Assembly (NCBI RefSeq): GCF_001830555.1
Contig: NZ_MIAM01000059.1
Location: 1-33,286 of the forward strand
Direction: 5' to 3'
Length of the DNA: 33,286 nt
Source: Sphingopyxis sp. RIFCSPHIGHO2_12_FULL_65_19
Lineage (GTDB): Bacteria; Pseudomonadota; Alphaproteobacteria; Sphingomonadales; Sphingomonadaceae
Both the position numbers and the translations under genes were made by a program. Shown here one piece after another: positions 25,751-33,236 of this stretch; position 1 is the first letter of the stretch, and each line of letters opens with the position of its first letter. The notes beneath the pieces were generated by a model, which saw only the letters and a program-made list of their open reading frames with translations, had not been told where the DNA came from and searched no databases.

Positions 25751-25769
25751 TCATAGTATACACGTATGA
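25751..25769. promoter_or_regulatory. LysR-type (T-N11-A) binding site
   Basis: TCAT (25751-25754) and ATGA (25766-25769) are separated by 11 bases, an exact palindromic LTTR box, with inner ATAC / GTAT. It lies 3 bases before the LysR start and 81 bases before the dioxygenase start. Confidence 0.65.
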
Positions 25770-25778
25770 TCGGCGGAT

Positions 25779-25809
25779 GCAATTCGATTGGATGCGATGG
25801 ACGAATTGC
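25779..25809. promoter_or_regulatory. 8-bp inverted repeat upstream of dioxygenase
   Basis: GCAATTCG (25779-25786) and CGAATTGC (25802-25809) are exact complements with 15 bases between. It may be a second regulator site or a leader hairpin of the dioxygenase operon. The role is unknown. Confidence 0.45.
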
Positions 25810-25850
25810 GCTTATCCATATCCCCATTGGACAAATCCGGGAGAGACGAA

Positions 25851-26615
25851 ATGGATTATGCCGCCCAGCGCGAACAATTCGCCACCGAAGGCTATGCGGT
25901 TTTCGAGCGCATCTTGGAGGGGCCGCTGCTCGACCTTCTGCGCGAAGAATGCGGCCGCGTGATCGAGCGCGAAGACGCCCGTCTCGATGCGTTGGGCGTC
26001 GAGGTCGACGGCATCAGCCACAAGGGCAAACGCTATTTTGCCGGTGAATGCCAGCGCCGTCAGCCCGAACTGCGGGACATGCTGTTCAGCGAGACGATGG
26101 CCGATGTGTGCCGTGCGACGCTCGGCGACGACGCCTATTTCTTTTACGACCAATATGTCGTGAAGGGCGCCAGCGAAGGGATGCCGTTCAGCTGGCACCA
26201 GGATTCGGGCTATGTCGTCGGCAACGGCGGACCTGCCGACCACAAGCCCTATCTGACCTGCTGGTGCACGCTCGACGACACCACCATCGCCAACGGCACC
26301 GTTCGCATCCTGCCCTTTTCGCAGGCACCCGAGACGCGCGAGGGTATCGTCCCGCACATCCGCCAGCCCGGCAGCAATGATCTGGTCGGTTACACCGGCG
26401 ACAGCGAAGGTGTGACGCTGGAGGTGCCAGCGGGCAGCATCGTCTCCTTTTCCAGCCTCGCGCTCCACGCCACCGGATCGAACTCGACCCCGAACATGCG
26501 CCGCGTCTATCTTGCGCAATATTCGCCCGAACCGATCCTCAACACCGGCACCAACCATCTTCGTCGCAACGCGATCGCTTTCCTGCGCGGCGGCAGCCAG
26601 GTGACCTTCAACTGA
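25851..26615 (+). CDS. Phytanoyl-CoA dioxygenase family protein (Fe(II)/2-oxoglutarate-dependent)
   Basis: A 254-residue protein of the PhyH group, which uses Fe(II), 2-oxoglutarate and O2 to hydroxylate its substrate. The iron ligands are visible as H116 and D118 (SWHQDSGY) and H206 (LALHATGSN), with R217/R218 (NMRRVY) likely to bind 2-oxoglutarate. The start is ATG 25851, 4 bases after GGGAGAGA; an upstream in-frame ATG at 25788 lacks such a site and would run through the inverted repeat. It is followed after 27 bases by an FMN reductase. The substrate is unknown. Fe/2-oxoglutarate enzymes are one of the known ways to break C-S bonds of sulfonates, so a role next to the sulfoquinovose genes is possible but unproven. 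Confidence 0.9.
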   Translation: MDYAAQREQFATEGYAVFERILEGPLLDLLREECGRVIEREDARLDALGVEVDGISHKGKRYFAGECQRRQPELRDMLFSETMADVCRATLGDDAYFFYDQYVVKGASEGMPFSWHQDSGYVVGNGGPADHKPYLTCWCTLDDTTIANGTVRILPFSQAPETREGIVPHIRQPGSNDLVGYTGDSEGVTLEVPAGSIVSFSSLALHATGSNSTPNMRRVYLAQYSPEPILNTGTNHLRRNAIAFLRGGSQVTFN

Positions 26616-26642
26616 TGCAGATGGCAATTGAGGAAGAGTGAC

Positions 26643-27263
26643 ATGATCGATCGTCCCGTTACCGCGCATCGGCTCCGCATCGTCGCGCTCGGCGGCAATG
26701 CAACCGCCGGCGGCTCGGCCGAACGCTTGCTCCGCGACGCACTCGCACGCTGCGAAGTGCAGGGGGCCGACACGATGCTCTTTGCGGGGGAGGCGATCGA
26801 CCTTCCGATGTATGCCCCGCACCGCAGCGAACGTTGCCCGAAGGTGCAGGCGCTGATGGCGGCGCTGCGCGATGCCGACGGCATCCTGGTCGCGTCGCCC
26901 GCCTATCACGGCACGGTGTCGGGGGTGGTCAAGAATGCGCTCGACTATGCGCAGGACCTTGTGTCCAACGCGCAGCCCTATTTCGACGGCCGTGCCGTCG
27001 GACTCATTGCCGTCGCGGGTGGATGGCAAGCGGCGGGCAGCACGCTCGCGACGCTGCGCTCCATCACCCATGCGCTGCGGGGATGGCCGACGCCGATGGC
27101 GGTCACCGCGAACAGCAGCCAGGCCTTGTTCGATCCCGACGGCCGCGTCGCCGATGCCGGCATCGAACTGCAATTGCGCGTCATGACAGAGCAGGTGATG
27201 ATGTTCGCAAATATGAAAGCGGAATATGCCGCCGCGGCGGCGCGCGCGGCGCTCGCCGACTGA
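26643..27263 (+). CDS. NAD(P)H-dependent FMN reductase (SsuE/MsuE-type fold)
   Basis: A 206-residue flavodoxin-fold FMN reductase. The N-terminal strand RIVALGGNATAGGSAERLL forms the phosphate loop, and SPAYHGTVSGVVKNALDYA (about residues 85-103) is the signature of NADPH-dependent FMN reductases. The start is ATG 26643, preceded by GAGGAAGAG; a TTG five codons upstream is possible. It follows the dioxygenase in one operon. A Fe/2-oxoglutarate dioxygenase needs no flavin reductase, whereas the SsuD-like monooxygenase at 9138 does, so I infer that this protein supplies FMNH2 to that enzyme (a SmoA-like role). Another flavin partner elsewhere in the genome cannot be excluded. Confidence 0.9.
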   Translation: MIDRPVTAHRLRIVALGGNATAGGSAERLLRDALARCEVQGADTMLFAGEAIDLPMYAPHRSERCPKVQALMAALRDADGILVASPAYHGTVSGVVKNALDYAQDLVSNAQPYFDGRAVGLIAVAGGWQAAGSTLATLRSITHALRGWPTPMAVTANSSQALFDPDGRVADAGIELQLRVMTEQVMMFANMKAEYAAAAARAALAD

Positions 27264-27428
27264 TCGGCGCGGCCGGCTGACTCAAATCCGGTGCTTCGGC
27301 ACGCCCCGCTTTATGGGCGACCGTCGTGCCATGGCGCGCAGCCCCACGGCCGCGCCGCGTGCCGTAACGGCGCGATACCATATTGTCCTGATCGAAATCC
27401 GAAGTTTTCCGGCCATTTCGGCTGATGA

Positions 27429-27515
27429 TGGTGCGGTCGAGAAGACTCGAACTTCCACGGCCTTTCGGCCACAACGACCTCAACGTTGCGCGTCTACCAG
27501 TTCCGCCACGACCGC
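27429..27515 (-). tRNA. tRNA-Leu(GAG)
   Basis: On the minus strand the acceptor GCGGTCG pairs with CGACCGC, followed by ACCA encoded in the DNA. The D-arm contains CTGGTAGACG. The anticodon stem CAACG/CGTTG encloses the loop TTGAGGT with anticodon GAG. The long variable arm TGGCCGAAAGGCCG is that of a class II tRNA, and the T-loop is TTCGAGT. This reads as tRNA-Leu for CUC/CUU codons. It converges on the FMN reductase gene. Confidence 0.96.
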
Positions 27516-27832
27516 ACATCATGATGGTCCGGACGGGTCCGGCACCAGGTAGGAGCGGGCGCCTAGCAAAGCTTGTCGGGTGATGCAAGCGAGCTTCGCC
27601 GCATTTATTTTCGCGCCGGCAAGCAAGCGGGCCTGCCGCCGCCGTCCATGTCATCAAACCGACGCGCAAGAGTCATGCAAGTGTCACGGCTCTGGCGTCA
27701 GACCGTCATCGAATCACCCTAGTGGCGACGTCACCGGGGGCGAGACGGCAAATCTCTTCTCATCCGCGGCGTGTTTTTCATCAGGGGCGCTGCTCAAACA
27801 GTTTGGGGCGCACACCGGGAACGGAGATTTTC
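27516..27832. other. Upstream region of lipoprotein gene, long leader
   Basis: About 317 bases between the tRNA and the lipoprotein gene. Apart from the Pho-box-like repeat at 27670-27709 I see no gene or strong structure; the stretch is the probable promoter and 5' leader for the lipoprotein and TonB receptor. Confidence 0.5.
27670..27709 (+). promoter_or_regulatory. Pho-box-like direct repeats
   Basis: GAGTCATGCAAGTGTCAC (27670-27687) contains GTCAT and GTCAC exactly 11 bases apart, and another GTCAT (27705-27709) lies 22 bases further on. The 11-base phase and the TGTCA core match the PhoB box (CTGTCAT, four bases, CTGTCAT), with 10 of 14 defined positions of the first pair. It lies about 125-160 bases before the lipoprotein start. 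Confidence 0.4.
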
Positions 27833-29410
27833 ATGGCGGCTTTCGCACGCATTCGTTTGGTCATGCTTAGCGGCGTGGCCTGTTCCATTCTGGCCGCTTG
27901 CGGCGCCGATGGCGTTGCCTCGCCGGGCGAAGGCGTGATCGTCATCCCGGCGCCGACGCCGACCCCCGCGCCGACTCCGACGCCCACCCCGACCCCGACC
28001 CCCACGGGCGTGACCCCGGCCGCGAACTGCCCGACGATCGCCGGCGCCGACCAGCTGGCCGATCTCGGCACGATCACCGGAAACGAAGGCACCTGGCGCA
28101 ACTGCGGGTTCCCCGCTCGCTTCAATTCGACCACCGCGATCCCGAAGGTCGCAGGCGTCATCTATTCGCTCCCCGGCCGTGTCGACGTCGGCACCGACCA
28201 GGGCGCGACCGAAGACGCCAGCGATACCGCCGACGTCACGCTGACGATCGATCCGGGCGTCACCATCTTTGGCGCGACGGGCGTGTCCTTCCTCGCCGTC
28301 AACCGCGGTAACAAGATCGACGCCGTCGGCACCCCGACGCAGCCGATCGTCTTCACCGGCCGCGGCAACGTCGTCGGTTCGGCGACCGACAATACCTCGC
28401 AGCTGTGGGGCGGCGTCGTGCTGCTCGGCCGCGCCCCGATCACCGACTGCCTCGCGCCCGCCGCGACCCCCGGCACGGCGGCGTGCGAACGCAACACCGA
28501 AGGCGCATCGAACGCGCTTTATGGCGGCGCCACCGCGAACGACAATTCGGGCCGCATGTCCTATGTCCAGATCCGCTATTCGGGCTTCGTCCTGTCGGCG
28601 AACAGCGAGCTTCAGGGCCTGACCCCCTCGGGCACCGGCTCGGGCACGCAGATCGACCATATCCAGATCCACAACAGCTCGGACGATGGTGCCGAAGTGT
28701 TTGGCGGCCGCGTCAACATGAAGCATCTGGTCATCACCGGCGCCGAGGATGACGGCCTCGACACCGACGTCGGTTATCAGGGCAACATCCAATATGTCAT
28801 CGGCATCCAGCGCGCCGGCGGCACGATCGGCGACTCGATGATGGAAATCGACTCGGACGGCAATGAAGACACGACGCCGCGCCAGCGCGTCGCGCTGTCG
28901 AACTTCACCTATATCCAGCGCAACAATGCGGCGGGTAACGGTGCGGCGATCCGCATCCGCGGCGGCGCTGACTACACGTTCGCCAACGGCCTGATCATTG
29001 CGCCGGGTATTCGCTGCCTGCGCATCGACAGCGCGACGACGACGCAGACGACCGGCCCCGACGAACAGGGTCCGCCGCGCTTTGAATCGATGTCGCTGCA
29101 GTGCAACGCAACGCCATTCCGCGGCTCGAACGGTGTCACCGACGCCGAAGTGCAGGCGATCTTTGAAGCCGGCACGAACAACCGGTCGAACTATGTGCCC
29201 AGCCTGACGAACCTGTTCGTCAACGGGGCGACCGAAACCGGCTTCACGCCCTTCGATGTCACGGCGATCAGCTCCTTCTTCGACAACCCGGCCTATGTCG
29301 GCGCGGTCCGCGACGCCAATGACACCTGGTACCAGGGCTGGACCTGCAACTCGGCGACGGCGGACTTCGGCACGTCGAGCGGCAGCTGCACCGGCATTCC
29401 GACGACCTGA
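27833..29410 (+). CDS. Outer-membrane-type lipoprotein with beta-helix-like repeats
   Basis: A 525-residue lipoprotein. The signal peptide ends in the lipobox ILAAC with the acylated cysteine at 23. A Pro-Thr linker (PTP repeats, about residues 42-62) leads to a large domain rich in G/D/N and short beta strands (VTLTIDPGVTIFGATGVSFLAVNRG, IDHIQIHNSSDDGAEVFGGRVNMKHLVITGAEDDGLDTDVG), which looks like a right-handed beta-helix. Four to six cysteines may form disulfides. GGAG precedes the ATG by 6 bases. It is followed by a TonB receptor, and lipoprotein/receptor pairs of this sort are common in sphingomonads and relatives. I infer a surface or periplasmic partner for the receptor or for secreted enzymes. 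The exact role is unknown. Confidence 0.85.
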   Translation: MAAFARIRLVMLSGVACSILAACGADGVASPGEGVIVIPAPTPTPAPTPTPTPTPTPTGVTPAANCPTIAGADQLADLGTITGNEGTWRNCGFPARFNSTTAIPKVAGVIYSLPGRVDVGTDQGATEDASDTADVTLTIDPGVTIFGATGVSFLAVNRGNKIDAVGTPTQPIVFTGRGNVVGSATDNTSQLWGGVVLLGRAPITDCLAPAATPGTAACERNTEGASNALYGGATANDNSGRMSYVQIRYSGFVLSANSELQGLTPSGTGSGTQIDHIQIHNSSDDGAEVFGGRVNMKHLVITGAEDDGLDTDVGYQGNIQYVIGIQRAGGTIGDSMMEIDSDGNEDTTPRQRVALSNFTYIQRNNAAGNGAAIRIRGGADYTFANGLIIAPGIRCLRIDSATTTQTTGPDEQGPPRFESMSLQCNATPFRGSNGVTDAEVQAIFEAGTNNRSNYVPSLTNLFVNGATETGFTPFDVTAISSFFDNPAYVGAVRDANDTWYQGWTCNSATADFGTSSGSCTGIPTT

Positions 29411-29429
29411 TCGCCCGCGATCGAATTTG

Positions 29430-29463
29430 GGGAGCGGGCTGCCGGAAACGTCGGCCCGCTCCC
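29430..29463 (+). terminator. Hairpin between lipoprotein and TonB receptor genes
   Basis: GGGAGCGGGC (29430-29439) and GCCCGCTCCC (29454-29463) form a 10-bp stem with a 14-base loop, followed by TTCTTGACAATAT. It sits 20 bases after the lipoprotein stop. With only a short T-run it may attenuate rather than fully stop transcription into the receptor gene; a TTGACA-like element immediately after it could start a second promoter. Confidence 0.6.
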
Positions 29464-29493
29464 TTCTTGACAATATCCCTGGGGACATATTCC

Positions 29494-32187
29494 ATGACCA
29501 AGCGGCCGATCTTCGCCAGCCTGCTCCTCCTTAGCTCCGCTCTCGTCGCCCCTGCCGCGCTTGCGCAGGACAGCGGCGCCGATCCGGCGCCGGCCGCCGC
29601 CGAAGAGCCCGCGGCCGACACGGCCGCGCAGGACGAGGACGGCGACATTTCGATCCCGGGCGGCGCCGACGCCGAAATCGTCGTCACCGGCCGCTTTACC
29701 CCCAATGTCGTCCGTGCGACGCCCGAAGTCGTTTCGGTGCTGTCGTCGGCCGACATCGCGCGCACGGGCGAGGGCGATATTGCGGGTTCGCTGCAACGCG
29801 TCACCGGCCTGTCGGTTGTCGGCGGCGGCTTCGTCTATGTCCGCGGCCTTGGCGACCGCTATTCGCTGGCGTTGCTCAACGGATCGCCGCTGCCCAGCCC
29901 CGAACCGCTGAAGCGCGTCGTGCCGCTCGACATCTTTCCGTCGAACGTGATCGATTCGACTCTCGTCCAGAAAAGCTATTCGGCCAACTTCCCCGGCGAA
30001 TTCGGCGGCGGCGTGATCAACCTCACGACCAAATCGACCCCGCGCGAAACCTTCCTGACCTTTTCGGGCGGCATCGGCTGGGACAGCGAGACGACGAACG
30101 AGCTTGGCTATACCTATTATGGCAGCGACACCGACTGGACGGGCTTCGACGACGGCACGCGCGATGTGCCGCCGCTCTTGAAGGCTGCCTTTGCCAGCGG
30201 CAAACCGATCCTCGAGGGCGCCGATTTCTCGCAGGAGGACCTCGAAGCGATCCAGATGGAGCTGGTCAACGCCGAGACGAGCCTGCTCCAGCAGAACGAC
30301 CATATTCCCGTCAACTGGTCGGCGGGCATCACCGGCGGCACGACGATCGCGCTGCCTGACGGCGAGCTGGGCATCATCGCGACGATGGGGATCAGCAACA
30401 AGTGGCGCACGCGTGACACGCTGCAACAAACGTCGCTGAACCGGGATCTCTCGGGCGATCCGCAGACGAGCTACAACCGCGTCATCACCGACAACCGCAT
30501 CGTCGTGAACGGCCTGCTCGGCTTCGGGCTCGAGCTTGGCGATCACAAGTTCCGCTGGACCAATTTGTTCATCCGCGACACGCTGAAACAGTCGCGCCTC
30601 GGTCTCGGTGTCGACCGCAACCAGTCCGAACGCGACATTTTGGAGCAGGACACGGCGTGGTACGAGCGCCAGCTCATCAACACGCAGCTCGTTGCCGAGT
30701 TCGATTTCGACCGGCTCCAGCTCGACCTGCGCGGCGGCTATGCCAATTCGCAGCGCGAGGCGCCCTACGAACGCGGCTTTACCTATGTCCGCACCAATCT
30801 GCCGACCGAGCAGGATCCGACCGGCGACAAGTTCGTCAACGATCTGGGCGGCAACCGCGGCGACGCGACGATCGCCTTTTCGGACCTGAACGAAGATCTG
30901 TGGTCGGGCGGCGTCGACCTGTCCTACGAACTGGCACCGCGCATCACCGCGACGGTCGGCTATGCCTATAGCGACACCAGCCGCACCGCCGTTCGCCGCG
31001 CCTTCCAGTTCCGCGGATCGAACCTGCCGGTCGAGGTTACGCAGCTGCGTCCCGACTATCTGCTCTCCGACGCGACGATCCAGCTTTATGACATCGCGCT
31101 GCTCGAAACCTCGGCGCAGGATGGCACCGCCGCTTTCGACGCGGCGCTGACGACGCACGCGGGCTATGGTCAGGTGCAGGCCGAGATCATTCCCGGGGTC
31201 AACATCAACGCGGGCGTCCGTTACGAGGATGCCAAGCAGACGGTGAGCCCGATCGACCTGTTCAACACGGGCGGCAGCGCGATCGCCGCGACGAACCTCA
31301 ATAATGATTATTGGCTGCCCGCGGTCACGCTGACCTGGGAAGTCGCACCTGACATGCAGCTGCGTCTCAACGGATCAAAGACGATTGCCCGCCCACAGTT
31401 CCGTGAGCTGATCGCGCAAGTCTATCAAGACCCCGAATCGAACCGCGAGTTCCGCGGCAACCCGTCGCTGACCGACAGCGAGCTGTGGAATGCCGAGGTG
31501 CGGTACGAATGGTATTTCGCCAAGGATCAGCGCTTCACGCTGGCGGGTTTCTACAAGTCGATCGACCGGCCGATCGAAACCTTCACCTCGATCAGCACCG
31601 ATTCGGTCGCCAACTCGAGCTTTGCCAACGCGCCGAAGGCGACGCTTTATGGCGCCGAGGTCGAAGTGCAGAAATATTTCGCGCTCGATACGATGTCGGA
31701 CGCTCCGTTCTGGCAGAGCCGCCGCCTCGTGCTGATCGGCAACTATACCTATACCAAGTCGGAAATTCAGGTCGGCGACGACGATACGACGGTGATCAAC
31801 GGCGTGACGCTGAACGCCGCCGACTTCTTCTTCGACGGCTCGCCGCTGACCGGCCAGTCGGATCATATCGTCAATTTCCAGATCGGGCTCGAGGATCAGG
31901 ACAAGCTGTCGCAACAAACGCTGCTTGTCACCTATGCCAGCCCGCGCGTCACCAGCCGCGGTCCGTCGCAGCAGCCCGACATTCGCGAAAAACCGGGAAT
32001 TTCGCTCGATTTCGTAGCGCGCCAAGGTGTGACCTTGCTGAACAAGGAAATCGAATTGAAGTTCGAGGCGCGCAACCTGACCGGGCGCACCTACAAGGAA
32101 GTGCAGGAATCGGGCGACAATCGCATTTTCCTCAACCGTTACAAGCTGGGCCGGACCTTCTCGCTCAGCGCGTCGTTGAAATTCTGA
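29494..32187 (+). CDS. TonB-dependent receptor, large
   Basis: An 897-residue outer-membrane receptor. The signal peptide of about 25 residues ends in ALAQD, followed by an acidic A/D/P-rich stretch, a TonB-box-like AEIVVTGRF near 60, and a plug with FVYVRGLGDRYSLALLNGSPL and LDIFPSNVIDSTLVQKSY plus FPGEFGGGVINLTTK. The barrel ends in FSLSASLKF with the terminal aromatic. The plug style is that of the receptor group usually paired with a beta-helix lipoprotein, as here. The start ATG 29494 has GGGGA at 8 bases; the frame opens earlier at 29467, but without support. The substrate is unknown. A Pho-box-like repeat upstream of the pair suggests phosphate control. Confidence 0.93.
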   Translation: MTKRPIFASLLLLSSALVAPAALAQDSGADPAPAAAEEPAADTAAQDEDGDISIPGGADAEIVVTGRFTPNVVRATPEVVSVLSSADIARTGEGDIAGSLQRVTGLSVVGGGFVYVRGLGDRYSLALLNGSPLPSPEPLKRVVPLDIFPSNVIDSTLVQKSYSANFPGEFGGGVINLTTKSTPRETFLTFSGGIGWDSETTNELGYTYYGSDTDWTGFDDGTRDVPPLLKAAFASGKPILEGADFSQEDLEAIQMELVNAETSLLQQNDHIPVNWSAGITGGTTIALPDGELGIIATMGISNKWRTRDTLQQTSLNRDLSGDPQTSYNRVITDNRIVVNGLLGFGLELGDHKFRWTNLFIRDTLKQSRLGLGVDRNQSERDILEQDTAWYERQLINTQLVAEFDFDRLQLDLRGGYANSQREAPYERGFTYVRTNLPTEQDPTGDKFVNDLGGNRGDATIAFSDLNEDLWSGGVDLSYELAPRITATVGYAYSDTSRTAVRRAFQFRGSNLPVEVTQLRPDYLLSDATIQLYDIALLETSAQDGTAAFDAALTTHAGYGQVQAEIIPGVNINAGVRYEDAKQTVSPIDLFNTGGSAIAATNLNNDYWLPAVTLTWEVAPDMQLRLNGSKTIARPQFRELIAQVYQDPESNREFRGNPSLTDSELWNAEVRYEWYFAKDQRFTLAGFYKSIDRPIETFTSISTDSVANSSFANAPKATLYGAEVEVQKYFALDTMSDAPFWQSRRLVLIGNYTYTKSEIQVGDDDTTVINGVTLNAADFFFDGSPLTGQSDHIVNFQIGLEDQDKLSQQTLLVTYASPRVTSRGPSQQPDIREKPGISLDFVARQGVTLLNKEIELKFEARNLTGRTYKEVQESGDNRIFLNRYKLGRTFSLSASLKF

Positions 32188-32197
32188 TGAGGGGGAA

Positions 32198-32223
32198 GGC
32201 TCCTCTCCGCACGGGGAGGAGCC
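32198..32223 (+). terminator. Intrinsic-type terminator after TonB receptor
   Basis: GGCTCCTCTCC and GGGGAGGAGCC pair into an 11-bp GC-rich stem (one G-U) with a 4-base loop, 10 bases after the stop codon, followed by ATTTCGG. Position and stem strength fit a terminator although the T-run is short. Confidence 0.7.
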
Positions 32224-32290
32224 ATTTCGGCCTCGTCGGACTCGCCCGACTGACAAAAAACTGTAATCTTCCCGTCAACTGATTGTCACC

Positions 32291-32308
32291 AATCGCCCCT
32301 AGGCGATT
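32291..32308. promoter_or_regulatory. 7-bp inverted repeat upstream of gspC
   Basis: AATCGCC (32291-32297) and GGCGATT (32302-32308) surround CCTA, 41 bases before the gspC start. It could be an operator or a leader hairpin. The function is not known. Confidence 0.35.
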
Positions 32309-32348
32309 CGCAGGCGCAGCCTTTCAGTTGGGGGACAGGTAGAATTTC

Positions 32349-33230
32349 ATGGCGACGCTGATGTCCCGATCGGCCGTTCGGTTGCCGCGCGCCTTGCCTT
32401 CATGGCTGCGCGCGCGCGGACCTTTGCCGCGTGCGGTCTGGCCGCAGCTGCTGGTTGGCCTGCTCGGCGCGCTGCTTGTGTGGCAGGCGGTGCGGCTGCT
32501 TTGGGCCCTGCTCACGCCGCTGTCGCCGCTCGGCGCATGGCAGCCGCAGGCCGCAGTGATCGCCTCGCCGGCCGAACGGCGGGCGCTGTTCTCCAGTCTC
32601 GATCCCTTTTTCCGCAGCAATGTGCAGGGACCGGCATCGGCGACTGTCACTTCGGCGGGTCTCACCCTGTTCGGCGTCAATCTCAACGAGGCGACCGGCG
32701 GCGGTTCGGCGATCATCGCGGGCGAGGATGGGGTGCAGAACAGCTACGCCGTCGGCGACGAGATTGCGCCGGGGTTGAAACTTGCCGGGGTCGCCTTCGA
32801 TCATGTGTTGCTCGACCGCGGTGGCGCCCGCGAAAGCCTGTTCCTCGACCAGAGCGTGGAGGCCCCCGTCGCCAACCCCGCGGCCCCCTTGCCCGCGCCG
32901 ACGCCCGAAATCGGATCGGCTTCGGGCGGTGCCAGCGCGAGCGGCGAAATGACCCCGGCGGCGATCAAGGCGGGCGTCGGCTTTGCCCCGCGCACCGAAA
33001 ATGGCCGCGTCACCGGCATCGTCGTTCAACCGCAGGGCGACGGAGCGGCTTTCCGCGCCGCGGGACTTCGCCCCGGCGACGTGATCCGATCGGTCGGCGG
33101 CCGAGCGATCGGGTCGGCGAGCGATGCCGCGGCACTCGCCAATCAGCTGACCCCGGGGGCCCGTATAGCGCTCGAAGTCGAACGCGGCGCCAGCGTCGTG
33201 CCCGTCGCCATTTTCCTCACGAAACAATAG
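32349..33230 (+). CDS. gspC: Type II secretion system protein GspC
   Basis: A 293-residue inner-membrane component of the type II secretion system. A short cytoplasmic basic N-terminus is followed by one membrane segment (about residues 33-56, QLLVGLLGALLVWQAVRLLWALL). The periplasmic homology region, about 80-165, contains LTLFGVNLNEATGGGSAII and NSYAVGDEIAPGLKLAGVAFDHVLLDR. After a P/A/S-rich linker comes a C-terminal PDZ domain (about 205-290) with GLRPGDVIRSVGGRAIGSASDAA. GspC links the inner-membrane platform to the secretin GspD, whose start follows after 6 bases. The start has an AGGTAG-like element upstream. Confidence 0.93.
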   Translation: MATLMSRSAVRLPRALPSWLRARGPLPRAVWPQLLVGLLGALLVWQAVRLLWALLTPLSPLGAWQPQAAVIASPAERRALFSSLDPFFRSNVQGPASATVTSAGLTLFGVNLNEATGGGSAIIAGEDGVQNSYAVGDEIAPGLKLAGVAFDHVLLDRGGARESLFLDQSVEAPVANPAAPLPAPTPEIGSASGGASASGEMTPAAIKAGVGFAPRTENGRVTGIVVQPQGDGAAFRAAGLRPGDVIRSVGGRAIGSASDAAALANQLTPGARIALEVERGASVVPVAIFLTKQ

Positions 33231-33236
33231 AGACCC

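Noticed and set aside
27794..31158. Long minus-strand frames opposite the lipoprotein and TonB receptor
   Set aside because: Composition is R/D/A-rich without motifs; signal peptides, lipobox, plug and barrel features are on the plus strand. The VGVGV run is only the complement of the Pro-Thr linker.
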